Source: Prorocentrum cordatum (taxonomy: Eukaryota; Sar; Dinophyceae; Prorocentrales; Prorocentraceae). Taken from it: a stretch of DNA of 64,000 nt. Position 1 is the first letter of the stretch, and each line of letters starts with the position of its first letter. The notes below the pieces were generated by a model that was not told the origin of the DNA, did not search any database, and was given only the letters and a program-made list of their open reading frames with translations. The stretch is from contig CAUYUJ010001483.1 in assembly GCA_963575745.1 (NCBI GenBank), forward strand, positions 1 through 64,000. The letters run 5' to 3'. The position numbers and the translations under genes were made by a program. This document shows positions 49,801 through 60,898 of the stretch, one piece after another.

Positions 49801-52800
49801 TGGTGGGTCGACAGTAGGTGTCGCCACCGACTCCTGGATCGTCTCAGGCGACTCCGTAGTGAAGTCGAGTGAACCTGGAATCGCAGTGGGCGTTGCCACC
49901 GACACCAGCGCGCGTCGGTAGTCTTGTAAGTCTTTGTGCCATAATTGAGCTTCCCGTTGGCAACATTGAAGAGCGTGAACGCTCTGATTCCACCACCACT
50001 GTGGGAGCGGATCTGGTACGCTGACAATGTCGCCTTCGTTCGGCTTGTCGATCCACTTGTCGAGAGTGGCCTTGCCGGAGACGGTGTACGGAAATACTCC
50101 ACGTTGTCTGTATCAAAACGTAGCCGACGTCGTGTTATGGGAGACGCGTCCCTGGCCTTGTGTACGGCCGTGAGTGTCTCGTCTCGGATGACGTAACTGC
50201 GGTCGCAGCGGCGTGGGCGGCGACCAATAGCTGGAGAACGTGCGCGATATCTGGGAGAGCCACGAGACGAACTGCGGCTCATGGGACGTCGGTCACGTCC
50301 TGTGTCGCTGCCTGATGATCTGTCGCGGCCACGTGGGCTGCCACGTCCTCCGCCACGTCCGTCTCTGCAACGGGATGATGAACGCAATGATCTGTCATGT
50401 CGGCCTCTCGAAGGGCTTCGAGAATCAGTGAATCTCCGGGGGGGGGTGATCGAGAGCGGTCGTGGTGGCGTTTGTAGTCACGTCGGCTATGCGAGCCCCC
50501 CGCGCTCCGGACCCCCCCGCGCAGTGGAGAGCGTCTGCTCCCAGATCCGCGGGATGGTGGGCGGCCGCGGCTGTCCTGACTGGGACTCCGCGGGCGGATG
50601 GGGCTCCTTTCAGGTGTCTTCGTGCAAGCAGCAAGGTGGGCAGATTTGCATTTGTCAACCTTGTGGCACTTGTTCTGGACGAAGTAACTGCGCTGCGCCA
50701 TATGCGGGAAGTTGCACTTATCACCGCGCACGCAGGAACTGCGTTTGGCGAGCTCGAAACAGAAGGGCTTCGCGTTTGGCTTGTTTTTGGAACTTGCAGG
50801 GGCCGACACGCCGCGGCGGGCGTGGCCGCCGGCGTGCGAAGTACGAGAAGATCGGCCGTCTCTGCTTCCCTGGAGCATGTATGCAAAGCCTTGCAACGGT
50901 CCCCATTCCGGCAGTTGCCTTTGTTCCATGCAGCGCAGATGTTCACCTGAGAACGGTTCTCGTACTCGTACCGTAGCTTCTTCTGGTTCTTCTCGAGTTG
51001 ATTCATCTCCAGAACATCGAGTACTCGTTGACGAAAGCCAGTCGTAGGCGCGATGGGGGTCGCTTATTTTCATTCTCTGATACTCATTCATATCCTGTTT
51101 CATCCAAGCGTGCCTGCGAATCTGAATCCGGACTTAAAGATTCGAGGATATTGGGGTCGGGTGCCTCTCGGCAATCCAACAATAGAGCGTCCCATTTAGT
51201 GAGCCGTTGCAGATCTTCACCTCTCATCCTCAACTCCTTGAGGCGCTCAAAATCATGAAAGTCATTGTCAACCTCGGTCACCTTGTAGGACTGTAGTATG
51301 TGCCAGTAGATCTGGCGACCTTTCAACATACGTCCAGCTTTATGTTCTTTGGCTTCGGTGAGCTTGATCTTGAAGCGCAAGTCAGAGGACAAGATGCCAC
51401 TGATAGCAGTTGCGGGCTTGCAGTCGATGCTCTCAAAATCACCGCTGTCTTGTAAGTCCTCAAAGGTACACTCAGGTTTGTTCGGCGACGCAGTGGAAAG
51501 CGCATGCTTTAGAGGGGCGCCCCAAAGCGGCACCGAAGTTCTTTCTAACCTTTTGCTGCCACTCGAGTAGCTGAGTGATCTTGGGCAAGACAGGGACCCG
51601 TACGGTGTCAGACTCCTTGATAGGAGTGGTAGTGTTAACCGAAACTCCAGACAAGGGCTGCGAGGGTAACGGTACACCGTCTGAAGTTGGGTCTGTGCGC
51701 ACTGGAGACACGTCGCGCGTCTGTGCAGAAGCTGCCGCTGAGGCTGCTCCTGGTGACGTACGTCTTGGTTGTCCGGCAGAAGCGTGTGGTGCTTCAGCGG
51801 ACGTCGCCGTCGGCCTGTTGAGGCATGGCGATGGCTGAGTGCGAAATGTAGTGTCGTTGGTGTGGTCGATCAGTAGAGACGTCCAGTTCGTCATGTCCTC
51901 GTGTGTTTGGTCAACTTGTTGGCGTGCAGAGCGTAGATCGTGCTTAGACGAACTGATCTCCTCGTCAGTGTCCCGAGAGCGCTGTGAATACCGATCAAGT
52001 CTCTGCTCGCAAGCTCGGAGACGGACGTTGCGCGCCTCCATTTCACTTTCCAGACGTGTGAGACACTCCTCAACACGTACATTTTCAGCATCTCTGTCCC
52101 GAAGGGCCTGGGAGAGCTCAGACTGCGCGTGGTCCGCCGCCGTCCTAACTTCCTGCAACCTGTCAGCGAAGGGGGCGAAATCGTAAACCGTAGGAGGAGA
52201 TTCCAGCTGGCCAGTCTGGGCTCGTCCAACACGCAACTCTGCCAGGGCGTCCTGTACTCCAGGTAAACGCTGCTCGATCACAGAGATCCGGTCAGTGAGG
52301 GGCTGCGCAACAGCGTTGGTCGCATCAAGATGTTGAGCGAGGATTCTTTCAGTATTTTGCAACACTCCGAGCAAGGTCGACGAGTTGGCACTTGCTTCAG
52401 CACGAAGCGTAGCCGTAGTATGTTCCACGTGTGATCGAATATCATTATTCTGGAACTGAACGTCGCCGAGGTCGCGTGCCTCGGTCGGAGGGGGTCGATT
52501 GCGCAGCTGGTCATGGATCTCGTCATGCAATATCCTGACCGCAGATGCGCCCGTGTCGCGAACGACGACAAGCTGCTGCTCCATCTGCGCCAAGTAGTTA
52601 CGCAGGTGGTCGACCGTCGCGGAACGTTCACCTGAGGGTGACACTGCACGGTCAACCTGATACTGCAGTTCTCCTAGGGTTCGGCGATCTTCGGCGATCC
52701 TCGAATCGATGACCGCTAAGGCGCCGTCGAACCCCTGCCGAAGAGCGGCAGCGTGTGCAGCGTTCGTCTGAACGCTCTGCACCAGTCCAGAGTACTGCCT

Positions 52801-53441
52801 GGACACGAGTGTTTGAACCTGGTCTCGCAGCTCAGCGAGTTCACCTGCAGCGGGCGTAGCCGCCGGCAGGTCGTCAGAGAGAAAGAGGTGGGGGGCGTCA
52901 GCCCCCTGGGACACCCTCTCGCGAGGAGCGCGTGGCCTCTGAGAGGCCGCGCGCGGGCTCGACCTGTGCTCGTCGTAGGGGCCTGCGGCCTCACGACGAG
53001 CGCGAAGGGGCGAGCTGCGGCTAGGGCCGCGTGTGCGGTGTCGGATGAGATGATGATGCCTTGGGATGCTGCGTCTGCGGCTGCGCCGCCACTGGTCTGC
53101 CGACCTCCTCGAATGCCGCCGCGCGCGCCGACTCGAGGACGGCGGCAGGGCTGGCTGGGCCAGCGCCACTGTTCCAACGGCGGGATGCGCGGAAGCGCCC
53201 AGGAGTATCGAGACCAGTGGGGCTTGCGCCCGACGCTGTAGGGATTGCCCCCGACGTAGGAAGAGGTGGGGTCGGATCGAAGCTGGGCGCGTGAACTTCT
53301 GCAACGCCTGTTCCTACTCCTTCCCCCGTCCCCCCGTGGGCGGCGAGGCGGCGAAGTACCGCCGCAAGACGCGCCTCGGGGCCGTCGGAGCTGGGGGGGG
53401 GTATCAGGGACACCCACGCGGTCACCTCCAAGGCTCTCCAT
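49801..53441 (-). CDS. Gag of the 18-kb element, with two CCCH zinc fingers
   Basis: The likely start is an ATG at 53439-53441 (MESLGGDRVGVPDTPP). A frame change occurs in the G8 run near 53393-53401; later ones at the C4 run 520-523 past 51000, near 51095 and 51035. Order: Ser/Arg/Pro-rich N-terminus, a long coiled-coil part (53000-51850; LRNYLAQMEQQLVVVRD, ARNVRLRACEQRLDRYSQRS), VRVPVLPKITQLLEWQQKVR, SGDFESIDCKPATAISGIL, HKAGRMLKGRQIYWHILQS, then CAAWNKGNCRNGDRCKALH (C-x7-C-x5-C-x3-H, near 50937) and CFELAKRSSCVRGDKCNFPH (C-x8-C-x5-C-x3-H, near 50760). An RS-rich region (SRSPSQD, RDRSSGSDTGRDRR) leads to protease. CCCH fingers replace the usual CCHC knuckle. Confidence 0.75.
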
Positions 53442-53579
53442 AGCGTCGATGAGCCCACGCGTCGTCGGAGAGCTCGCACGCGGAGCCACGAAGGATCCCT
53501 TGCGGCGAAGCCGCCGCGGGGGATCCACTGCGGCTGCGAGCGAGCGAGATCGCGACGCGGGGTTCGGTGAATGGTGAGC

Positions 53580-53598
53580 TTTAAAGGCTGATAACCCG
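53580..53598 (-). promoter_or_regulatory. Possible primer-binding site
   Basis: On the element strand CGGGTTATCAGCC follows the LTR end CCATACA. GGTTATCAG resembles, with one extra T, the TGGTATCAG start of sites complementary to initiator Met tRNA used by many Copia elements. Weak. Confidence 0.3.
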
Positions 53599-53782
53599 TG
53601 TATGGGGTTAGAGTACAAAGGCGCAGCCCCCCTGATCCGTAGGTAGAGGAAGGAGGGAACGATAAGGATCTTTTCCTCCTGTGCGACCAGCGCCCTGGTC
53701 TCTTCCAGTACCTGAGCCGATAGGGCAGGCAAAAGGGCGAGCGAGGAGTAGAGATGAGGGTATGAGACGGGTTCCTTTCACA
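53599..53782 (-). repeat. 5' LTR
   Basis: Plus-strand start TGTATGGGGTTAGAG, end GGTTCCTTTCACA. Pairs with 35738-35922. Confidence 0.85.
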
Positions 53783-53787
53783 GGCTC
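53783..53787. other. Target-site duplication GGCTC, right
   Basis: Follows the CA end of the right LTR; equals 35733-35737. Confidence 0.8.
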
Positions 53788-54305
53788 GCCCAGATGGGCG
53801 CGGGGGAGGACGACCGCGACGAGACCGACCCGAACGAGGAGTCGGCGCAGGACGGCGGGCACCTCCCGGGAGACAGCGATTCTTCTCACAGGAGCAGCTC
53901 ATGAAGGTGACCAAATGCAAATTGTGTCACGAGAAGGGCCACTGGGGCCGGGAGCGCCCCAACGTCGGCGGTGCAAAGAAGGGGCCGATCAAGAAGGAGC
54001 CGGGCATCAAGAAAGCTCCACCCCGTCGAGGGGCCGCAGCCTGCACGTTCGACGGCCTGGCCTCCGGTGGCAGCGGAGGCGGCGCTCGCTGGCTGGATGC
54101 AGCCTGGCAGGAACTGGAAAAGGAGATCACCGCAAACTCGGTCTACCTCGCGGCCTCCGCCGCTCAGGGGCTCGCGGGCCCCGGCGCCGGCGCCGACCTG
54201 ATCGGCCTCGAGGCGCTCAATCGAGAGTCGGAGGTTTTGGCGACACGCGGGCTGCTTTGCGTGGAGATTCCCCCCGAGCACCGAGTGCGCGCGGCGAGCC
54301 CGCGG
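53788..54305 (+). pseudogene. Copia-like gag, 3' part (continues from 35737)
   Basis: If the element and one GGCTC are removed, the frame ending GSKGQGSAPPPQA at 35737 continues as RPDGRGGGRPRRDRPE and on to FFSQEQLMKVTKCKLCHEKG then HWGRERP. This is a CCHC-type nucleocapsid knuckle (C-x2-C-x4-H) whose last Cys is Arg. Then GPIKKEPGIKKAPPRRGAA and WLDAAWQELEKEITANSVY. The frame continuity supports the insertion model. Confidence 0.7.
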
Positions 54306-54870
54306 CGTGGGCGGCCCCGCCAAAGTGATCAGCGCCGTTCTTTTTCCTCTATGCTTGGGCGGGGTGCTCGGCATCGTGGGCGCGACAGTCTTAGGAGAGA
54401 CGGTGCCTCGCATTCCAAGCGCCAATCTTCTGGATTTGCTCGAGAGCGCGGTAAACCTGCCCAACAATAAGCTCAGGTCAGGCACCCTGCAGGCTTCAAG
54501 TGACATGACTCGTCTGGGCTCTGGTCACCGCGTGGTCGAAGTGGTTCGAGCCCTGGGCCAGCCAGCCAAGGTGCCGGCGGCGGCGCTCAGGCGCCACCCT
54601 TTCCTCACGGATGCTTATGACGAGCCTCCGAGGATGCTGGCCGACAGCACACTGGCGATGTACTTGTCTCTCCTCTTCCTCCGGGCCTCCAGAGGCAGTT
54701 CCAGGCATGGGTCAAGTCGTCTGGGGACCAAGTCAAGACGGGGTTCGAGTAGGACTACCATCGGAAGGAGTCTTGAACGGTTGGGGCTCTCTACGTCATA
54801 CCTGGCAATGCTCCTCATCACAGCTCTCCTCGCCCTCTCCCTCGGGCCCAGGGCTCAGCGAGCCCGCTGA
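54306..54870 (+). pseudogene. Protease-like remnant of the host Copia element
   Basis: Frame change near 54306, then VLGIVGATVLGETVPRIPSA, LLDLLESAVNLPNNKLRSGT, DMTRLGSGHRVVEVVRALGQ. In Copia polyproteins the part after the aspartic-protease active site reads P.LLP...L..LGA.V.L....L.......LP.GH..V, which this resembles. The active-site DSG/DTG itself is not seen. From 54700 on the frame turns Ser/Arg-rich. Confidence 0.45.
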
Positions 54871-55099
54871 GAGAAGGCATCGGCCTCAGGATCGTTCCGT
54901 CAAGCTCAGGTCCTCAGCGACAGGAACGTCAACCCAGGAGGGGCCATCGAATCCATCCCATCACGACGCCTCGAGATACTGGCGGGTCTGATCTCTGTAG
55001 CCACTTTCGGCTCGAGCCTCCGCTTTCAGACTTCGACATTTTCTCGCGCCGACAGCCGACCGAGAGCCCCTGTCAGCATTGTCCAGTGGTGCGGCCACG

Positions 55100-56621
55100 A
55101 TGCGCCGGATACTCTGGATGGCGATGGCCCTGTTCTCCCATGCGAGGGCCAGCCCGAGCTTCCTCGGGCAGGCCCAGGAGCAGCAGGGCGGAGGAGCTGC
55201 GACGTCAGGCGGAGCAGCCATGACGATCGACCAGAGCTCAACGACGGTGGCGACTACAGCCAGCACGTCTCAGCAGCCCCAGCCCGCCATGCCGAGCCAG
55301 GTGCCGCCCCGGCTCATGACGTGGGCTCAGGCCCAGGCGGCCGCAGGGCCCGATGGTGTACCATCTACGGCGGTGATCGGACACCTATCGGAAGGCACGC
55401 CTCTGATGACCTTGGAATGCCAGCAGATGTTGCTCGGGCCGCCTCCGCCCCCGAGGGGGCCGCCTCCGGGGCCGAGACCAGCAGCGGCCTCCAGCGGTCA
55501 TCCGCCCTTCCCATCGACGCCGTGGGCAGCGACGGCCATGGCAGCGGGTCAGCCTCCGCCAAGTGGGGCTGCCGCTGGAGCCGGAGGCGCGGCCTGGCCC
55601 CCGATGCCAGCGAGGGCGCCGCTTGGTGCCATCCCCCTGAAGGGGGGGCCCGCGAAGTCGCCTCCGCCGAAGTTGAGGCCAGACTGCAACCGCTCGCAGC
55701 TCATCGGGCACGGCAACCAGTACGGCACAGGCCAGAGGGGTCAGTTCGGCGGGCTCAAGACGTCGTTCACAAAGCGAGACGAAAACGAGACGGTCCCTCC
55801 CGAGAAGCCGCCGGAGTCAGCAGCCGAAGCCGCGCGCAGAGCAGCAGCCTCGGCAGAGCGAGCAGCTCAGGTGCTCCAGGAGGACCCGGGCTCCAAGGCA
55901 GGCTCGGCGGCGCTGCAGACGGTCAACGACCTGAACGCCTACCTCCAGTCGCTCCAGTGGCGGCTCTACCAGGTTCCAGAGGGGCTGCAGGCGCTCGGCA
56001 AGGTTCGGGAGGTCATCGAGCAGATGGCGCAGTACGCAGGGCATCACGCGGATCCGACTCATCCTGGAGACCCTGGAGCCGATGGGCGACGTTCTCGACC
56101 ACCTCACCGAGCAGATGTCCGCCCTGACCGTGTCAATGACGAATGTCGAACAGTCGGTGGGCCAGCTCACGCAGATGGTGGTGCGAATCGGGACGGCCGT
56201 GATGGACTTGGTCCACGTGGCCAACCAGGGCGGCGGCACGGCGCAGGATCCTCCCACCTCCCAGGGAAGAGCGATGTTCCCTACGGAGGAGAAGCCGCCG
56301 GGAACGACGACGACCTCGACCGAGGTACTGACAGTCGTCCAGGACGAGGCACCTTGGGAAGTGCTGAAGACCTGGACGGCAAGGTTCAGTTGTAAGACAG
56401 CTTTTGCCAAGTCAGGAGGTGCTGCAGCCTGCAGCACTAGAGCCCGGAGCCTCAGAGAGGCCAGCGCACATCGCATCAACTTTTATGGCATGCAGTCGCG
56501 TCGCCTCTGGCACGAACGACCGCGAGAGCCCCAGAGGCACTCTTTTCTCTCCCCCTCTCTCTCTCTCTCTCCTCCTCCAAAGGGACCTACGGAGAACTCG
56601 AATGGCTCGACGGGGACCTGA
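55100..56621 (+). CDS. Pro/Ala-rich coiled-coil protein (one frame break), unknown
   Basis: From an ATG at 55100: hydrophobic start (RRILWMAMALFSHARA), then Pro/Gly/Ala-rich regions (GPPPPPRGPPPGPRPAAA), NRSQLIGHGNQYGTGQRGQ, a helical part (ALQTVNDLNAYLQSLQWRLY, EGLQALGKVREVIEQMAQYA). An extra base near 56049 breaks the frame, which goes on with LETLEPMGDVLDHLTEQMSA and NVEQSVGQLTQMVVRIGTAV. It may be part of the host Copia polyprotein between protease and the next domain, or a separate insertion. No family recognised. Confidence 0.4.
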
Positions 56622-57567
56622 TGAACGACGACCACGAGGTGTCGTGCGGTACCCAGGTGCGACGAGCTCTCGGCGAGGCAGGAGCTGCCGCGATGGGGTC
56701 TCTTGAGGGTCTCGAGTAGCTCAATCCGGGTGTTCCGGGAGCTAGGACTAGGTCTAAGGTGGCCTTCATGGAGGTCTTCTCTCCTCCTCGCATCTCCCCT
56801 GCTGTGGCGAGGCGAGGAGCCCCTCTGGGAAAGGAGCCATCTTAGGACCTCAAGACCGGATGAGATTCGTCTCGGAAGTCCGAGGTGGAGCGACTTTGGC
56901 ATAGGATCAAGATCGAGCGTCCTAAGGTGATCTGGTGATGTTCGAAATGCAGGACGTTCTCAGCGATCAATCGTTTGAATCGCGATCGCATGGGCCGAGC
57001 CGAATGGGATCGTCTGGTGTCCGAGGGTCTTAGGGACTTGACCTGGTGGGGATCGCCGCCTATCAGGTGAAGCAGGGGCGCCACTTCGTTTTCGAGCATC
57101 CCCTGTACGCTACCTCCTGGGACACGCGTGTTGTTAGGTTAGTCTGGGGCATGTCCGGGGTCCAGCGGATCAGGGTCGATATGTGCCGATTCGGTCTCCA
57201 GGCCGACGGCCGAGGACTCAACAAGAAACCCACGGGCATCCACAGCAATCACCCTCAAATGCTGCGCCTTCTGGACGGGCATCTGTGCGCGGGCGGGCAC
57301 ACCCATGCCGTGCTGGAAGGTGGCTCCGTCACCACCAAGGCCGGACGAGACCCCCCTCAGTTTGTCAGCGCTGTGGCTCGTGCGGTGTCCGAGCACTGGT
57401 CCGGGGCCTCGAGGGCCAGGCAGGCCCTGTGGGCGGAGCTGGCGGAGGGTTATCCCGCGGAAGCCGAGGAAGCCGGTGACGGGGACCTGGAGGAGCCACA
57501 CGGTTCCGATCAAAGCGAGGATGAGCAGGAGACCCGCCCGTCCCAACAGTCCAGAGTCCAGAGCTAA
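56622..57567 (+). pseudogene. Cytosine-methyltransferase-like domain of a Copia polyprotein (decayed)
   Basis: Plus-strand coding with at least three stops: MNDDHEVSCGTQVRRALGE, SKVAFMEVFSPPRISPAV, RMRFVSEVRGGATL, then QVKQGRHFVFEHPLYATSWD, RIRVDMCRFGLQADGRGLNK, TGIHSNHPQMLRLLDGHL and CAGGHTHAVLEGGS. The pairs EVFSPPR and HFVFEHP...TSW...D.C.FG match a domain I remember between protease and integrase in many dinoflagellate Copia-like polyproteins, distantly like C5-cytosine methyltransferases. It lacks the expected SPPC motif in readable form. From memory, unchecked. Confidence 0.5.
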
Positions 57568-58206
57568 GGTCCCCACTGGGGCGGTGGAGGTGCTTATTCT
57601 GTTGTTGGGGTGGTTGTAGGTGGTTAGTGGGTGGTTACCCTACTTACCTATTCAGGTTAGCAACATAGATACATAAGCTGGATCCGAGCCCTTAAAACTA
57701 GGTTGCTAAGTTGATTAGCTATCTGAGCTAACCTACTTACGGAACTTCGGCGTAACTAGGTTAACCTACATATAAGTCCTTGTTTTTGTTTGGCATTGAG
57801 TTGTTTTTTGTTCTAGCTTCATTGTTTTTTGTCCTCCTTCATTGGTTGTTTTTCCCGGATTGTTTTTTTTTTATCATCCTGCATTGTTTGTTTCGTCTGC
57901 TCTGTTTTTTTTTGGGGGGAGTGGTATGTTTTTTTTTCCGTGGATGTCCCCAGGATCCAGGAACCAGCACCATACTCCAGGAAAAAACGGCCCTGAAATC
58001 CAGAAACACACAGTCGATAATTCACAAAATGGTTGCATATATACCCAGAGGCGCAGCCCTGCATGTGTAAGTTGATGCACACTCGCACTTACAAGACCAG
58101 CAACACATGAACGGGATGCGGGCGACGAACATTATTTTAGCAGAGAGCCCCATTCTCTATATATCCTGAGACGGTGCAACCCACTGCAGCCGAAAACTGC
58201 TCCACA
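57568..58206. other. No supported gene; T-rich tract
   Basis: 57780-57950 contains many T-runs separated by TTGTTTG-type words. The first 200 bases have recurrent AGGTTA/TAACCT words. No coding frame convinces. Confidence 0.5.
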
Positions 58207-60403
58207 TCATGTTTTGTATGAATTCTTGCGAAACGCCAACCTCAGCTTAGGAGGAACTATGATGTGAGAAACCTGTCCTACGCATGCTTTCCACGAGATG
58301 CAAGGCTCGGACACAGAGGCAGTCGACACAAAGGCAGGTGCTTCTCGCACCACGCATTTAATTACGTGCGCTTGGATATCCACGATATCCCAGACAGAAA
58401 TGCACGAAATCGGAACACCAGTAACTCTAAAATGCGACCGCACCTCACCGTATTTGATCGCACCATCATCCCCCATAAACGCAACGACGTCTGCATTACT
58501 GACAATCTTCATCGTCACAAACGCTTGAGGGCTGGTTAGGGTTTCACACCCTGAGTCCAGCAAGAAATATGATGAAATCGTGTCCCGCACTTTTCTGTTG
58601 ACTGGGTGAGGGTCCACCAAATCAGTCTTCAACAACGGGCCTCTGATGTGGTGGACGCTCTGGAGGGCGATCTCCTCCACAAGGCTTCGCTCGAATTGCT
58701 TTGCATTGTGGCGCGGTGTAGCCATGGTCTTGATCACACGGTGCTTCCTCTCCATGAGGAAGCACGACACTAAATACCCAAACCTTGCCAGTTGGTCTGG
58801 AAGGTGCAAGGCCCAATGACACTTGGGCTCCCAGTCTGTCTCAGTATCATATGCTCTCTGGTGGGCTCGAGAATGGGCCTGGATCGCATTCCTCAAATCC
58901 TCAGCGCTCACGTGACCACTGTTCACCACTGTCAAAAGTTCCAGAACCCTACACGCGAGCAACATTGAGTCAACCTCTTCCGTGAGCACACCAGTCTTCC
59001 TTACCACGTCTGTGAGAAATTTGCACAGCACTGGCGCGAATGAAATCATTTCGCTCGCGGCGCCTCCTGGGATGAACGACTTATTCCCGCAGCACACGTC
59101 TCTGGCGTGCGCGTGCGCAGCTGGCCACCGAAATCGTTGGAGATATTCATGAAGAGATTTCCCACCCAAATTGTGAGACTTGAGTCTCGATGCAAGATTG
59201 CCCAGTTCATTGCAAACTATCCCGTCAACGAGGTAGATGTGCATCCAATCCCACCCGAAACATGACGCCACTGGGAATTGAAGGCGGGGATCTTGCAACA
59301 CGCCAGTCTCGATGTAATTGAACCCGTGGAGTCGCTCAAGGGCCTGAGCTTTCGCTTTGCGCATCGTGGCCCATGCGTCTTTCAATCTGGTCTGTATTGA
59401 AGCCAGGGAAGCATCCGTGTGCAAGTGGAACTCTGAAACATTCAACGTTGTGAGGGGCTTGAAGAAACCACTAGCATCTGGAACCCAGGGGCACCTCTTG
59501 CCGACAATGTTGGCGCAGAAGGGGGCAAACCTCATGCCCTCCGTGACCTTTCATTTCAAGCATATGTTTGTGGGCGACCTCGTCTTGAATGCACAAATGT
59601 AGCTTTCCGAAGATCAGGCGGGGCTTCACTTCCCCAGGCACAAGAAACGAAACGCCATGTCGAAGGTCACGAGACGTCGGGTATCCAAAAAATCGCCGCA
59701 ACAAAATCTTTGTCATTTGACTCGCACCTCCATCAAGTCCGTCATTTTTTTCTGACCTTGCGGCGCACAACGTAAACCACAATGGTTCACAACTAAGTGC
59801 TGGATACCCCATGTTGTGTATAGCCCAATAGAACGTCTGCGTGCGACGAAAATTATGGTGTCCCAAGTTGTTACCAGGAACGACCTCGTCTGTATAAAGT
59901 ATGATGTACAGCGCATGGTGGTTCTTCTCCAATGCTGAAATAAAGAGCGCCTTAAATTCGCGTGATTCAGTGCACGCCACCTCCAGCCAAGCGAAAGGAT
60001 CAACCACCCAGAAATCAGCCCCGTCCAACTCATCAGAAACTACCTTCTGGACGAGGTTGCCGAAACTAGTTCGTTGATGTGAAACGTCTTGCTTCGATTT
60101 CTTGATTGCCCATGGGGAAACAGCATCTGGTACTTCTGCGTTCTTCAAATGTTTCAGTATCGCAGAAAGGGCAGCATTCGTCACAAAGCTTTTCCGACCG
60201 AGGTCTGACAATTTAATCTTCTTCAGAAGGGGGCGACATGTCGCGCATTTGAATGAAACGGCTAAGGTCTCACAAGGCTCCTCCCCAGTGCTATCCGTTA
60301 TAGGCCCCAGTATGGCCTCCAGGGCGCCCCAAGTCCCTAAGGGACCTCCATTTCTGCAAGAGTACGCGTCGGATGCCAAGTCGACTGCCCGAGTCGGCCT
60401 CAC
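58207..60403 (-). CDS. DDE transposase-like gene with one frame break
   Basis: Two long ORFs (310 and 442 codons) overlap at 59471-59535. Removing one base of the G5 run 59521-59525 (C5 on minus) joins them through a CPFCANIVGKRCP zinc-knuckle-like motif. Landmarks: FKCATCRPLLKKIKLSDLGR, ALYIILYTDEVVPGNNLGHH, KLHLCIQDEVAHKHMLEMKG, SCFGWDWMHIYLVDGIVCNE, and WALHLPDQLARFGYLVSCFL followed by MERKHRVIKTM. The order D (TDEV), Cys knuckle, D (GWDWMHIYLVDG), HLP...ERKHR resembles transposases of the CACTA/Plavaka group and multi-copy dinoflagellate relatives. I see no terminal inverted repeats. It would act on DNA in the nucleus. Confidence 0.55.
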
Positions 60404-60898
60404 GACTATCCCAAATCACATCGGGTTTCCAGACAAACATGGATCAGAAGTTTGGCCGTCTGAAGTTGTTCGAAGCCCATGGGCTGGCGCCTCCAGGACG
60501 GGGGGGGGGGGGGTCTCTTGCGAGGGGGAGAGGGGGGAGGGGGGCAGAGTTGAGGAGGGGAGGGCGGTGACGGGGCGAAGTTGAGGATCCCCCGTGCCCC
60601 CCGAGACACACGCGAGACGTCGTTTGATGGTGCAGCCCTTTCCCACACCCTTTCGCTATGTTCAGTGCGTCCCCCCTTTATTCTGAGTTTGTCTTTCTCA
60701 GGTCTGTCCTACGCGTTACTTCAGCGGCGGTGCCAAGTCCGTAGCTTTCGAACTCCGCGTGCTCAGAAGCCTAGGTGCAATCCAGTGCTAACTGGCCGAT
60801 ATATCGACCCTCGAGCAAACCCGCAGCCCGAATCAGGATTCGCATTGAGCGCGCCACGGATGTCCCCCCCTCGCGCGTCCGAATCGAAAACTAATGGC
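60404..60898. other. No supported gene; G-rich tract
   Basis: 60497-60560 is G-rich with several G-runs. The remainder has no convincing frame. Confidence 0.45.

Larger units (their letters stand above)
35738..53782 (-). mobile_element. Giant Copia-type LTR retrotransposon with extra 3' coding region
   Basis: Bounded by ~185-bp direct repeats with TG...CA ends and a GGCTC duplication. Reading on the minus strand: 5' LTR, Gag with CCCH fingers, protease, integrase, RT, RNase H, then about 8 kb of further coding sequence, a polypurine tract and the 3' LTR. Integrase before RT defines the Copia order. The total of 18045 bp is about three times a usual Copia element (4-6 kb). LTRs are about 88-90% identical by eye and there are around ten in-frame stops plus several one-base frame breaks, so this copy is old and not autonomous. 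It lies inside another Copia-like gag whose frame rejoins when the element and one GGCTC are removed. Confidence 0.85.
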
